Shown here one piece after another: positions 1 to 8,144 of a stretch of DNA of 64,000 nucleotides (positions are counted from its first letter, which is position 1; the number at the start of each line of letters is the position of its first letter). The DNA is taken from contig NZ_JAGGCS010000019.1 in NCBI RefSeq assembly GCF_022884085.1, positions 16,745 to 80,744 on the forward strand, read 5' to 3'. The translations under genes were made by a program, and so were the position numbers. Below the pieces are notes generated by a model. It searched no databases. It saw nothing but the letters and a program-made list of their open reading frames with translations, and was not told the origin of the DNA. Origin of the DNA: Paenirhizobium cremeum. GTDB lineage: Bacteria; Pseudomonadota; Alphaproteobacteria; Rhizobiales; Rhizobiaceae.

Positions 1-1084
1 CCATAGCCGGGAAGATACGCTTGTCTGCGACCTTGCGGTCAAGAACGATTTCGGAGTTGCCGGTACCCTTGAACTCTTCGAAGATCACTTCGTCCATGCG
101 GCTGCCGGTATCGATCAGCGCCGTTGCGATGATCGTTAGCGAACCCCCTTCCTCGATGTTACGAGCTGCACCGAAGAAGCGCTTCGGACGCTGCAGCGCA
201 TTGGCATCCACGCCACCGGTAAGAACCTTGCCCGAAGACGGAACGACCGTGTTGTAGGCGCGGCCGAGGCGTGTGATCGAGTCGAGAAGAATGACGACAT
301 CGCGGCCGTGTTCCACGAGACGCTTCGCCTTTTCGATGACCATTTCGGCAACCTGGACGTGGCGAACCGCCGGCTCGTCGAAGGTCGAGGAAACGACTTC
401 GCCGCGAACGGACCGCTGCATGTCCGTGACTTCTTCCGGACGCTCGTCGATCAGAAGGACGATCAGATAACATTCCGGATGGTTCGCGGTGATCGAATGC
501 GCGATGTTTTGCAGAAGAACAGTCTTACCGGTACGCGGCGGTGCGACGATCAGACCGCGCTGGCCCTTGCCGAGAGGCGCCACCAGATCAATCACCCGAG
601 CTGAAAGGTCCTTGGACGTCGGAACATCCAGCTCCATCTTGAAGCGCTCGTTCGGATAGAGCGGCGTCAGGTTGTCGAAGTGAACCTTGTGACGGATCTT
701 TTCCGGATCCTCGAAATTGATCGTGTTGACCTTCAGGAGAGCAAAATAGCGTTCGCCTTCCTTGGGGCCGCGGATCGGGCCTTCGACGGTGTCACCCGTC
801 TTTAGAGAGAAGCGCCGGATCTGCGAGGGAGAGATGTAAATATCATCGGGGCCAGGAAGGTAATTGGCATTCGCCGAACGCAGGAAGCCAAAGCCATCCT
901 GCAATACCTCGACCACACCCTCGCCGATGATCTCGATATCCTGGCTGGCGAGCATTTTCAAAATCGCGAACATCAGCTCCTGCTTGCGCATGGTGCTGGC
1001 GTTCTCCACCTCAAGCGATTCCGCGAAGGTCAGGAGATCGGTCGGCGATTTGCTTTTAAGTTCTTGTAGCTTCATTTCAGCCAT
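1..1084 (-). CDS. rho: Transcription termination factor Rho (3' end cut off by window edge)
   Basis: Hexameric RNA-dependent ATPase that ends transcription at Rho-dependent sites. The reading frame runs leftwards off the window, giving about 361 of roughly 420 codons. The N-terminus reads MAEMKLQELKSKSP, the typical Rho N-domain start. The RNA-binding cold-shock-like part (GFGFLRSANANYLPG) lies near residue 65, the Walker A motif (APPRTGKT) near residue 180, and the Walker B-like stretch (VVILLDSITRLGRAYN) further on. The start was set at the ATG whose product begins MAEMK, matching the family. The rest of the C-terminal domain is outside the window. In relatives trmE, gidA, gidB and parAB lie just beyond rho, so they may lie off the left edge; that is inference. 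Confidence 0.97.
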   Translation of the reverse strand, partial: MAEMKLQELKSKSPTDLLTFAESLEVENASTMRKQELMFAILKMLASQDIEIIGEGVVEVLQDGFGFLRSANANYLPGPDDIYISPSQIRRFSLKTGDTVEGPIRGPKEGERYFALLKVNTINFEDPEKIRHKVHFDNLTPLYPNERFKMELDVPTSKDLSARVIDLVAPLGKGQRGLIVAPPRTGKTVLLQNIAHSITANHPECYLIVLLIDERPEEVTDMQRSVRGEVVSSTFDEPAVRHVQVAEMVIEKAKRLVEHGRDVVILLDSITRLGRAYNTVVPSSGKVLTGGVDANALQRPKRFFGAARNIEEGGSLTIIATALIDTGSRMDEVIFEEFKGTGNSEIVLDRKVADKRIFPAM

Positions 1085-1281
1085 GAAGAGGGACCACGTC
1101 TTGATTTTTTTGTTGGGGAAGGCGAGCCGGTGGAATTCGGTACGATCGCGAGAAGGCCGCAAATGACAGAATGTTACGCAAGCCAGGAAGATGAGATTGC
1201 CGGAAAATAGCGATTCAGCCATTTGCCCGCAAGAGAAAAGCGGAAACGACCCAAAATAATGCGACAATGCCGCAGGGAAGG

Positions 1282-1827
1282 TCAAAAAGGCTTAACAATC
1301 ACGAGAATGACGATGACGATCATCAACAAGGTGGGAACCTCGTTCATCAGCCGCCAGAAGCGCGCGTTGCCTATGTAGTCACCCCGGCCGAAGGACGCAA
1401 CCGCGCGTGAGAAAAACACGTGAACGCCGGTCAATCCGAGGACAGCCGCAAGTTTTGCATGCAGCCAGCCGCCGTGAAACCCGTAAACGGACCAGGCGAG
1501 ATAAAGTCCGAGAGACCATGAAACCATCATGGCGGGGTTCATGATTACTTTCAGCAGCCTTTGCTCCATGATGGCAAATGTCTGGGCCTGCTGCGATCCA
1601 GGCTCGCTGTCACCGTGATAGATGAAAAGCCGCGGCATGTAGAGAAGACCGGCCATCCAGGAAATCACGGCAACCACATGCAGCGCCTTGATCCAGAGAT
1701 AGGCCTGATCGGCACCGAAAACCATGATGGAAAGCGCGATCGCGCCGAAAAACACCAGGGCTGTCGCGGCCCTGAGGACCGCTTTCCTACCTTCTCTTGT
1801 CCCCGTCTGCCGCTCGTCCTTGCTCAT
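1282..1827 (-). CDS. hemJ: Protoporphyrinogen IX oxidase HemJ
   Basis: Integral membrane enzyme that oxidises protoporphyrinogen IX to protoporphyrin IX, the penultimate step of haem synthesis in bacteria without HemG or HemY. The 181-residue product has four hydrophobic segments and the family signature around HVVAVISWMAGLLYMPRLFI, with its conserved histidine (about residue 50). A second conserved stretch (KLAAVLGLTGVHVFF) follows. Its ATG overlaps the hemE stop as ATGA, so the two haem genes are translationally coupled and probably transcribed together. The first ~20 residues are charged and poorly conserved in the family, so a slightly later start is possible. Confidence 0.93.
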   Translation of the reverse strand: MSKDERQTGTREGRKAVLRAATALVFFGAIALSIMVFGADQAYLWIKALHVVAVISWMAGLLYMPRLFIYHGDSEPGSQQAQTFAIMEQRLLKVIMNPAMMVSWSLGLYLAWSVYGFHGGWLHAKLAAVLGLTGVHVFFSRAVASFGRGDYIGNARFWRLMNEVPTLLMIVIVILVIVKPF

Positions 1828-2855
1828 CGCCTGCCACGCACCCGATTAACCAGCGCCGTCACATTCTCCGGATCGGCCTGAGGTGTGATACCGTGGCCAA
1901 GATTGAAGATGAAGGGACCGTTGCCAAGCGCCTGCAGAATGGCATCAATGCCGTCCTCAAGCGCAGAACCGCCGGCAACAACGCGCATCGGATCGAGATT
2001 GCCTTGCACGGCACCTTCCTTCTGCAGTTCCGCCGCAAAGGAGAGCGGCACGGTCCAGTCGAGACCGATCGCATCGGCCGCCGTCTTGCGGCGATAATCC
2101 TTGAGGAGCAAGCCAGCCCCCTTGGCGAAGGCGATAATCTTCGCAGCCGGCCGCTGTGTCCGCACGGACCGGATCATCCGGGCGACGGGACGAATACAGA
2201 AACGTTCGAATTCCTCCTCGCCGAGAACCCCGGCCCAGGAATCGAAGATCTGCACCGCATCAGCCCCTGCATCGATCTGCGCCACCAGATAGGAAGCGGA
2301 GATATCGGCCAGCATGTCGAGCAGCTTCTCGAAAGCCTTGGGATGACGATAGGCAAAGAGGCGGGCAGGGGCCTGGTCGGGCGTGCCATGCCCGGCGATC
2401 ATGTAGGTGGCAACCGTCCATGGAGCTCCGCAAAAGCCGAGCAGGGTTGTCTCCGCAGGTAACTCCTTTCGAAGACGAGCGACGGTTTCCATAACCGGCG
2501 CCAAATAACCGATGAAATCGCCCGCCTCCAATGCCTCGATGCCATCGACATCGATCGGATCCATCTGCGGACCATGCCCTTCCGTAAACCGTACATTCCG
2601 CTTTAAGGCATCGGGTATCACCAGAATATCGGAAAAGAGAATGGCGGCATCGAAACCATAACGTCGGATCGGTTGCAGCGTCACCTCGACCGCAAGTTCA
2701 GGCGTATAACAGAGATCGAGAAAGCTGCCGGCCTTAGCCCGGGTCTCCCGATATTCAGGAAGGTACCGGCCTGCCTGCCGCATCAGCCAGATCGGAGGCG
2801 GGGAGACGGTCCTGCCATTCAGAACCTCAAGGATCTTTCGGTTGCCGGCGCTCAA
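1824..2855 (-). CDS. hemE: Uroporphyrinogen decarboxylase
   Basis: Decarboxylates the four acetate side chains of uroporphyrinogen III to give coproporphyrinogen III in the cytoplasm. The 343-residue product has the family length and both signatures: PIWLMRQAGRYLPEY near the N-terminus and GFCGAPWTVATYMI near residue 150. The start is a TTG: the product begins (M)SAGNRKILEVLNG as in relatives, no ATG occurs before residue 25, and a GAAAGG stretch sits about 8 bases upstream. It is the first gene leftwards from the presumed origin of replication; hemE flanks the chromosomal origin in Caulobacter and several rhizobia. Confidence 0.96.
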   Translation of the reverse strand: MSAGNRKILEVLNGRTVSPPPIWLMRQAGRYLPEYRETRAKAGSFLDLCYTPELAVEVTLQPIRRYGFDAAILFSDILVIPDALKRNVRFTEGHGPQMDPIDVDGIEALEAGDFIGYLAPVMETVARLRKELPAETTLLGFCGAPWTVATYMIAGHGTPDQAPARLFAYRHPKAFEKLLDMLADISASYLVAQIDAGADAVQIFDSWAGVLGEEEFERFCIRPVARMIRSVRTQRPAAKIIAFAKGAGLLLKDYRRKTAADAIGLDWTVPLSFAAELQKEGAVQGNLDPMRVVAGGSALEDGIDAILQALGNGPFIFNLGHGITPQADPENVTALVNRVRGRR

Positions 2856-3084
2856 GAGTCAGCCTTTCAAAAAAGAAATGAGAATTGAATCTTCTTCTAT
2901 TTCTAAGAGTCTCTGACTATCAAGGATTAATCCCCATACACAGGTTTACCCTGCTTTCACGAGCCTTCGGGATTTGGCGGGATAGAATCCAAATGAATGG
3001 GGATTTGACCGGAACAGTTTCCATAAACCCTTTATATTCAATGATATGCGGAGAAGAGAATGCACGGCTCTTCTGTGGACGAGC

Positions 3085-3093
3085 TGTGGATAG
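3085..3093 (-). promoter_or_regulatory. DnaA box (one mismatch)
   Basis: The plus strand reads TGTGGATAG, which is CTATCCACA on the minus strand, one mismatch at the first base. It lies 78 bases from the perfect box with the same orientation. Confidence 0.55.
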
Positions 3094-3162
3094 TTGAGGA
3101 TAGCTGCGTCGTCTTACCACAATTCACAGAACCGGTTTTCATCCGTCCGTTATCCCCTCTCA

Positions 3163-3171
3163 TGTGGATAA
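3163..3171 (-). promoter_or_regulatory. DnaA box (perfect match)
   Basis: The plus strand reads TGTGGATAA, the exact reverse complement of the DnaA consensus TTATCCACA. It is the only perfect copy I found in the window and sits in the presumed oriC. Confidence 0.75.
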
Positions 3172-3230
3172 ATCGGCATTTTTCCCCTTGCCTCTTTGCC
3201 CCGCTGGTCGCTACCTCTCTTACTCCCGAA

Positions 3231-3239
3231 TTATCAACA
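3231..3239 (+). promoter_or_regulatory. DnaA box (one mismatch) before ppsR
   Basis: TTATCAACA differs from the DnaA consensus at one position. It ends 16 bases before the ppsR start, so DnaA bound here could also affect ppsR expression (inference). Confidence 0.5.
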
Positions 3240-3255
3240 GGCGGTCGAGAACAAC

Positions 3256-4077
3256 GTGGAGAACCGAAAAAGCTTCTTCCATCTCCACCTGATTTCTGAC
3301 TCAACCGGCGAGACTCTCATCTCGGCCGGCAGAGCGGCCTCGGCCCAGTTCAATTCCCATAACGCGATCGAACACGTCTATCCGCTGATCCGAAGCAAGC
3401 GCCAGCTTCTCCCGGTATTGGAGGCGATAGACCAGGAACCGGGGATCGTGCTCTACACGATCGTCGATCGCGAGCTTGCCAGCCTGTTGGAGGCGAGTTG
3501 CCGGGACATGGGCGTCCCGAGTGTCAATGTTCTCGAGCCGGTGATCGATAAGTTCCAGTCCTATCTCGGCGCTTCCTCACGGGGACGAGTCGGGGCTCAG
3601 CATGCCCTCAATGCGGAATATTTCGCGCGCATCGAAGCGCTCAACTATACGATGGATCATGATGACGGTCAGGCCCCGGATGGGTATGACGAAGCCGATG
3701 TCGTCATCATCGGGATCAGCCGTACCTCGAAGACGCCAACCAGCATCTATCTCGCCAACCGCGGTATCAAGACCGCGAATATTCCCATCGTCTGCGGAGT
3801 GCCTCTGCCGGACAGTCTCTATCGGGCGAAAAAGCCCTTGATCGTCGGCCTTATCGCCACGTCCGATCGCATATCGCAGGTGCGCGGCAATCGCGAACTC
3901 GGCGTCACCTCCGGGTTTAATCCCACCGACTATACCGATCGCGCCTCTATCGCCGAGGAACTGAAATATGCACGCGGTCTCTGTACCCGCAACAATTGGC
4001 CAATCATCGATGTGACGCGCCGGTCGATCGAGGAGACAGCGGCCGCTATCGTTGCCCTGCGTCCGAAGGTGCGCTAA
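3256..4077 (+). CDS. ppsR: Pyruvate, phosphate dikinase regulatory protein (kinase/pyrophosphorylase, DUF299)
   Basis: Bifunctional serine/threonine kinase and phosphotransferase that switches pyruvate phosphate dikinase (or PEP synthase) off by ADP-dependent phosphorylation and on by phosphate-dependent dephosphorylation. Residues FHLHLISDSTGETL at the N-terminus and the P-loop-like ADVVIIGISRTSKTPTS near residue 155 are family hallmarks, as is the C-terminal NWPIIDVTRRSIEETAA. I chose the GTG that gives (M)ENRKSFFHLHL, matching relatives at 273 residues. An upstream TTG at 3196 in the same frame would read through a DnaA box and adds no conserved sequence. First rightward gene from the presumed origin. 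Which dikinase it controls is not visible here. Confidence 0.92.
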   Translation: MENRKSFFHLHLISDSTGETLISAGRAASAQFNSHNAIEHVYPLIRSKRQLLPVLEAIDQEPGIVLYTIVDRELASLLEASCRDMGVPSVNVLEPVIDKFQSYLGASSRGRVGAQHALNAEYFARIEALNYTMDHDDGQAPDGYDEADVVIIGISRTSKTPTSIYLANRGIKTANIPIVCGVPLPDSLYRAKKPLIVGLIATSDRISQVRGNRELGVTSGFNPTDYTDRASIAEELKYARGLCTRNNWPIIDVTRRSIEETAAAIVALRPKVR

Positions 4078-4113
4078 GGCGAATCTCATGGACCCCGTTG
4101 GAGAAGGTGCCTC

Positions 4114-4713
4114 ATGGCAGGGAAGCTGATGCTCGCTTCGGCAAGTCAGTCGCGTCGAACGCTAATGGAAAATGCCGGCCTTCAATTTGAAACCGAAGCG
4201 GCGCGGATCGATGAACGCGCGGCCGAGGCCGGCATCGCCGGAGAACCGCTGCCTCCGGATCGGCTCGCATTGGAACTCGCACGGCTGAAGGCGCGCGACG
4301 TAGCCTCAAGGAATCCGGGCGCCCTCGTCATCGGCTGTGACCAGACCATGTCGCTTGACGATATCGTCTTTCATAAGCCTGCCGATATCGATGAGGCCAG
4401 ACGGAATCTGAAGACCCTGCGTGGCAAGACCCATCGCTTGAACAGCGCCGTCGTTCTGGTGAGGGACAACCGGGTTCTCTGGGAGAACGTCTCGATAGCC
4501 GAACTCAGCATGCGCGCGTTTTCCGATGAATTTCTGGAACGCTACCTGGAACGGACAGGTGACGCGGTCCTCAAAAGCGTCGGTTGTTATCAATTGGAGG
4601 CTGAAGGAATCCGGCTATTTAAAGGGATAAGCGGCGACTATTTCACCATACTGGGTTTGCCGCTACTGCCGCTTCTGGAGGAGTTGCGGACCCTGGGGGA
4701 GATCGATGGCTGA
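4114..4713 (+). CDS. maf: Maf family nucleoside triphosphate pyrophosphatase
   Basis: House-cleaning pyrophosphatase that hydrolyses non-canonical or modified nucleotides; the family was first noted as a septum formation inhibitor. The N-terminal LASASQSRRTLMENAG carries the SxSxRR phosphate-binding signature, followed by an ERAAEAG stretch and the conserved GALVIGCDQTMSLDD near residue 70. Length 199 is typical. A GGAGAAGG ribosome site lies just upstream of the ATG. It overlaps aroE by eight bases and starts a tight maf-aroE-coaE-dnaQ operon. Substrate preference cannot be read from the sequence. Confidence 0.93.
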   Translation: MAGKLMLASASQSRRTLMENAGLQFETEAARIDERAAEAGIAGEPLPPDRLALELARLKARDVASRNPGALVIGCDQTMSLDDIVFHKPADIDEARRNLKTLRGKTHRLNSAVVLVRDNRVLWENVSIAELSMRAFSDEFLERYLERTGDAVLKSVGCYQLEAEGIRLFKGISGDYFTILGLPLLPLLEELRTLGEIDG

Positions 4714-5566
4714 TTCACGTGAAACAATTTTTAACCATGCCTTCGTTGTCGGCTACCCGATCAAGCATTCGCGCTCTCCCCTCATTCACGGGCACTGGCT
4801 GAAGCGCTTCGGGATTGAAGGAAGCTATGAGCGGGTGGCGGTCAGTCCGGAGAATTTTGAAGCGTTCATTGCCGAACTGAAGAGTGGCGCATCCGGTTTT
4901 CGCGGGGGCAATGTAACTATACCTCACAAGGAAGCTGCATGCCGGCTCGCCGATGTTCTAGATGGCTTGGCCGAGGAACTCGGCGCTGCAAACACGCTCT
5001 GGATGGAAGAGGGCAGGCTGAACGCCACCAATACCGATGGCATCGGTTTCACCGCCAGTCTGGATGCTAGTCATCCTGGTTGGGATGGCGTCGACCGCGC
5101 AGTGATCCTCGGTGCGGGCGGTGCGAGCCGTGCCATCGTACAGGCGGTTCGGGATCGTGGTATCGGGGAGATCAACGTCGTCAACCGATCCCTGGAACGG
5201 GCGATGGAACTGGCCGACCGGTTTGGTCCGGCCGTCCATGCACATCCGATGTCGGCGCTTTCGGAAGTATGCGAAGGGGCAGGTCTTTTCATCAATACCA
5301 CCTCGCTCGGCATGGACGGCGAACCGGTTGCCGAAATGCCGTTCGATCGTCTTCTTTCCTCTGCCCTTGTGACCGATATCGTCTATGTTCCGTTGATGAC
5401 ACCGATCCTGCTGCAGGCCAAGGGCAGGGGTCTGGCGACAGTGGACGGTCTCGGCATGCTCTTGCATCAGGCAGTGCCCGGTTTCGAGAGATGGTTCGGC
5501 CGGCGACCGGTGGTGGATGAGGAACTTCGCAATCTGGTCATCGCGGACATGGAGGTTCATGCATGA
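4706..5566 (+). CDS. aroE: Shikimate dehydrogenase
   Basis: NADPH-dependent reduction of 3-dehydroshikimate to shikimate in aromatic amino acid synthesis. The substrate pocket motif HSRSPLIHGHW is at residues 21-31, the catalytic lysine is K75 in GNVTIPHKEAA, and the nucleotide-binding loop is VILGAGGASRAIV near residue 133. Length 286 fits the family. The start overlaps maf by eight bases and the stop overlaps coaE as ATGA. The first codons (MADSRETIF) encode a parS-like site, a possible constraint on this N-terminus. Confidence 0.96.
   Translation: MADSRETIFNHAFVVGYPIKHSRSPLIHGHWLKRFGIEGSYERVAVSPENFEAFIAELKSGASGFRGGNVTIPHKEAACRLADVLDGLAEELGAANTLWMEEGRLNATNTDGIGFTASLDASHPGWDGVDRAVILGAGGASRAIVQAVRDRGIGEINVVNRSLERAMELADRFGPAVHAHPMSALSEVCEGAGLFINTTSLGMDGEPVAEMPFDRLLSSALVTDIVYVPLMTPILLQAKGRGLATVDGLGMLLHQAVPGFERWFGRRPVVDEELRNLVIADMEVHA
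4712..4725. promoter_or_regulatory. parS-like centromere site inside the start of aroE
   Basis: GATTCACGTGAAAC matches the ParB binding consensus GTTTCACGTGAAAC with one mismatch and keeps the CACGTG core. It covers codons 3 to 7 of aroE and the maf stop. It lies about 1.5 kb from the presumed oriC, where chromosomal parS sites are expected. Confidence 0.72.
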
Positions 5567-6162
5567 TCGTCGTCGGGCTTACCGGATCGATCGGCATGGG
5601 GAAGTCAACGACGGCTAAGATGTTCGCTGATGCAGGTATCGCGGTGAACGATGCCGACCGGGTCGTCCACGAACTCTACCGCGGCAAGGCAGTTGAACCG
5701 GTAGAAGCCGCATTTCCCGGCGCGGTCCGCAATGGCGAGGTGGATCGTTCGGAACTGTCGAAAAACCTTGCGAGGAATCCGGCTAATTTCAAGCTTCTGG
5801 AGTCCATCATTCATCCGCTTGTGCGCGAGCGGGAACTGGAATTCCTCGAGGCGCAGCGCGAAGCTGCAGCTGATATGGTCGTTCTGGATATTCCGCTGCT
5901 CTACGAGACAGGTGCCGAAAAACGGGTTGATGTCGTCGTTGTCGTAAGTTGCGATGCCGAGATACAGCGCAAGCGGGTTCTGGAGCGGCCGGGCATGACA
6001 CCGGAGAAATTTGCGATGATCCTCGAGCGGCAGACGCCGGATGCGGAAAAACGCCGGCGGGCCGATTTCGTTGTTGACACCGGTCACGGACTGGAAGCGG
6101 CGAGAAAACAGGTTCTGGACATTATTGATAGCCTGCGTCGGCGGGCGAAAGCGGAGGCATGA
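5563..6162 (+). CDS. coaE: Dephospho-CoA kinase
   Basis: Final step of coenzyme A synthesis, phosphorylating the 3' hydroxyl of dephospho-CoA. The P-loop GLTGSIGMGKSTTAKMF is at residues 5-21, followed by NDADRVVHELY and the DIPLLYETG motif near residue 107, all typical of CoaE. Length 199 is normal. ATGA overlap with aroE; dnaQ starts directly after its stop, so the operon is translationally coupled. The other pantothenate-pathway gene in the window, coaA, is far away at 43.7 kb. Confidence 0.96.
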   Translation: MIVVGLTGSIGMGKSTTAKMFADAGIAVNDADRVVHELYRGKAVEPVEAAFPGAVRNGEVDRSELSKNLARNPANFKLLESIIHPLVRERELEFLEAQREAAADMVVLDIPLLYETGAEKRVDVVVVVSCDAEIQRKRVLERPGMTPEKFAMILERQTPDAEKRRRADFVVDTGHGLEAARKQVLDIIDSLRRRAKAEA

Positions 6163-6864
6163 ATGCGCGAGATCGTCTTCGATACAGAAACTACCGGCCT
6201 CGAATTCAAGAATGACCGGGTCATTGAAGTCGGCGGGATCGAACTCCTGAACCACTTCCCGACAGGAAGAAGTTTTCACGTCTATATCAATCCTGGCGAC
6301 CGGAAGGTGCATCCGGACGCCCTGGCGGTTCACGGTATCACTGATGAGTCGCTGAAAGACAAACCGTCCTTTGCTGAAATCGTCGATGATCTCGTCGAGT
6401 TTTTCGATGGCGCAAAGTGGGTGGCCCACAACGCAACCTTCGACATGAACTTCATCAATGCCGAATTCGAGCGGCTCGGTCTCCCGCCGGTGCCGGGCGA
6501 AATGGTGGTGGATACGCTGGCGATAGCGCGCCGCAAGCATCCCATGGGTCCGAACTCGCTCGATGCGCTCTGCCGTCGATACGGAATCGACAACTCCCAC
6601 CGAACGAAGCACGGGGCGCTCCTCGACTCCGAGCTGCTTGCGGAAGTTTACATCGAAATGCTGGGCGGCCGTCAGGCTGCCTTCGGCCTCGTGCAGTCCG
6701 AAACACGGGGTGGTTCAAGCGGCGGTGTCGAAACCGAAGTCATCGATGTCTCCTATGAGCGGTCGAGACCGCTTCCGGCGCGCATCAGCGATGCTGAGGC
6801 GGAAAGGCATGCAGGATTGCTCGGCCGACTGGGCGGCAAGGCAATCTGGTCGAAATACCCTTGA
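6163..6864 (+). CDS. dnaQ: DNA polymerase III subunit epsilon (proofreading exonuclease)
   Basis: 3'-5' exonuclease that proofreads the replicative polymerase. The DEDDh exonuclease motifs are present: FDTETTGLE with D7 and E9, HNATFDMNFINAEF near residue 88, and the ExoIII block with HRTKHGALLDSELLAEVY near residue 146. The C-terminal tail (RISDAEAERHAGLLGRLG) is the part expected to contact the alpha subunit. Length 233 is usual for alphaproteobacteria. Its ATG follows the coaE stop with no gap. A strong hairpin terminator follows. Confidence 0.95.
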   Translation: MREIVFDTETTGLEFKNDRVIEVGGIELLNHFPTGRSFHVYINPGDRKVHPDALAVHGITDESLKDKPSFAEIVDDLVEFFDGAKWVAHNATFDMNFINAEFERLGLPPVPGEMVVDTLAIARRKHPMGPNSLDALCRRYGIDNSHRTKHGALLDSELLAEVYIEMLGGRQAAFGLVQSETRGGSSGGVETEVIDVSYERSRPLPARISDAEAERHAGLLGRLGGKAIWSKYP

Positions 6865-6870
6865 ACGAAA

Positions 6871-6893
6871 AAGGCCCGGTTTTACCGGGCCTT
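6871..6893. terminator. Bidirectional terminator between dnaQ and secB
   Basis: Perfect 10-base stem (AAGGCCCGGT and its complement) with a TTT loop. It is preceded by an A run and followed by T-rich sequence, so it can serve both converging genes. Confidence 0.85.
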
Positions 6894-6921
6894 TGTATTG
6901 TCTGACGGGTGGTTCCGAAGA

Positions 6922-7398
6922 TCAGTTCGGAACGGCCTGAACCTTGGCGCGAGCCTGTTCTTCGGCGACACGCTGGGTGAACATCTGGGCGAAGTCGATC
7001 GGATCGATCATCAGCGGCGGGAAACCGCCGTTGCGGGTTGCGTCCGCAATGATCTGGCGGGCGAACGGGAACAGCAGGCGCGGGCACTCGATGAAGAGAA
7101 CTGGCAGCATATGCTCCTGCGGGAAACCGGTGATGCGGAAAACACCGCCGTAAACGAGCTCGGCGGCGAAGAGGATCTTGTCGCCTTCCTTGGCTTCAGC
7201 ATTGAGCGACAGAACGACGTCGAAGTCGGACTCGGTCAGCGGGTTGGCATTGACGTTGACATTGATGTTGATGGCGGGAGCCTTGTCCCGGGCCTGCAGC
7301 GACCGCGGTGCGCCGGGGTTCTCGAAGGACAGGTCCTTGATGTACTGAGCAAGTATGTTGAGGGAAGGACTTGCGGTTCCCTGATTTTCGTTGGCCAT
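6922..7398 (-). CDS. secB: Protein-export chaperone SecB
   Basis: Tetrameric cytosolic chaperone that keeps precursor proteins unfolded and hands them to SecA. The 158-residue product shows the family core: SLNILAQYIKDLSFENP, then a run of alternating INVNVN residues, and FPFARQIIADATRNGGFPPLMIDPIDF near residue 115. The start was set at the ATG giving MANENQG, preceded by a GAGGAA ribosome site. A longer frame starting 42 bases upstream adds nothing conserved. Faces dnaQ across a shared terminator. Confidence 0.96.
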   Translation of the reverse strand: MANENQGTASPSLNILAQYIKDLSFENPGAPRSLQARDKAPAININVNVNANPLTESDFDVVLSLNAEAKEGDKILFAAELVYGGVFRITGFPQEHMLPVLFIECPRLLFPFARQIIADATRNGGFPPLMIDPIDFAQMFTQRVAEEQARAKVQAVPN

Positions 7399-7494
7399 GG
7401 GGCGTTCCTCGCGGATTGAATTGCTATGGCCGTCTATCATTTCGACCGGGTGCTTACAACCCTCAGGCCGGAAGGCGCCTTCGGCCTTTTCCGG

Positions 7495-7992
7495 TCATCC
7501 TCGGGGATCCTTTCCGATCGACCATGGAGACTTGCCGTTGGCATCGCGCCGGAAGTCTTCTTCATCGAGATCGATGACGGGTCCGTCTTGGCGAGAATTT
7601 CCGGCGCCGGCACTCTGATAACTAAAGCCGCTGCTGCGGGAGACGACAATGCGCGGACCGATGATCGACCAGATGAGATCCCGCACGAAAGGGACGAAGA
7701 GCAGGAGGCCGACGACATCGGTCAGGAAACCGGGGATGATAAGGAGGAAGGCGGCCACCACGATCATTGCGCCGTGGAGGATTTCCTTTCCGGGATTATC
7801 GCCCGAACGGCTTTCTTTCTGGAGGCGCTGAAGAACGCCGGCGCCCTGGATGCGCAGGAGGGCAAGTCCGGCGAACACTGCCAGAAGTGTCAAACCGAGC
7901 GTCGCAAGGACACCGATCGCCTTGCCCACCAGGACGAATGTGGCGATCTCGGCAAAAGGCATCAGCAGGAGAATGGCCAGCGGCACACGCAT
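7495..7992 (-). CDS. fxsA: FxsA family membrane protein
   Basis: Cytoplasmic membrane protein of the FxsA family, named for suppression of phage T7 exclusion by the F plasmid in E. coli; its normal role is unknown. Four hydrophobic segments lie within the first ~115 residues, including the conserved pattern PFAEIATFVLVGKAIG and LLIIPGFLTDVVGLLLFVP. The last 50 residues are polar and acidic and probably cytoplasmic. Located between secB and the divergent timA gene, an order also usual in related bacteria. Confidence 0.9.
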   Translation of the reverse strand: MRVPLAILLLMPFAEIATFVLVGKAIGVLATLGLTLLAVFAGLALLRIQGAGVLQRLQKESRSGDNPGKEILHGAMIVVAAFLLIIPGFLTDVVGLLLFVPFVRDLIWSIIGPRIVVSRSSGFSYQSAGAGNSRQDGPVIDLDEEDFRRDANGKSPWSIGKDPRG

Positions 7993-8144
7993 GAGGGGAT
8001 CCCCGATCCTTCTTCAATGGTTCCGGCCTCGCCGGTCGGAGCGGTTTCGAACCGACGACAAAGCACTTCGCTATTTGAATCATCGGCATATGCGGACTAT
8101 ATGGGTCTCACAAGCAGGAATTTAAACAGGGCCGACGGATTGCC

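Larger units (their letters stand above)
2856..3255. other. Candidate chromosomal origin of replication (oriC), hemE-ppsR gap
   Basis: A 400-base gap without a convincing gene, visibly more AT-rich than its surroundings on the hemE side (roughly 2865-3050). It holds a perfect DnaA box on the minus strand at 3163-3171, a one-mismatch box at 3085-3093 (minus) and a one-mismatch box at 3231-3239 (plus). GANTC sites, the target of the cell-cycle methylase CcrM in alphaproteobacteria, occur at 2856, 2887, 2907 and 2985 in the gap and at 3298 just inside ppsR. Flanking genes diverge, so both sides would be co-directional with outgoing forks. The Caulobacter origin also lies next to hemE. Function is inferred from these features only. 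Confidence 0.75.

Noticed and set aside
3196..3255. Upstream TTG start for ppsR
   Set aside because: Adds 20 unconserved residues, runs over a DnaA box and lacks a better ribosome site than the GTG at 3256.
7465..7487. Hairpin after fxsA (AGGCCG...CGGCCT)
   Set aside because: The T run lies on the plus-strand side, opposite to fxsA and secB transcription, so it is not a terminator for either gene.
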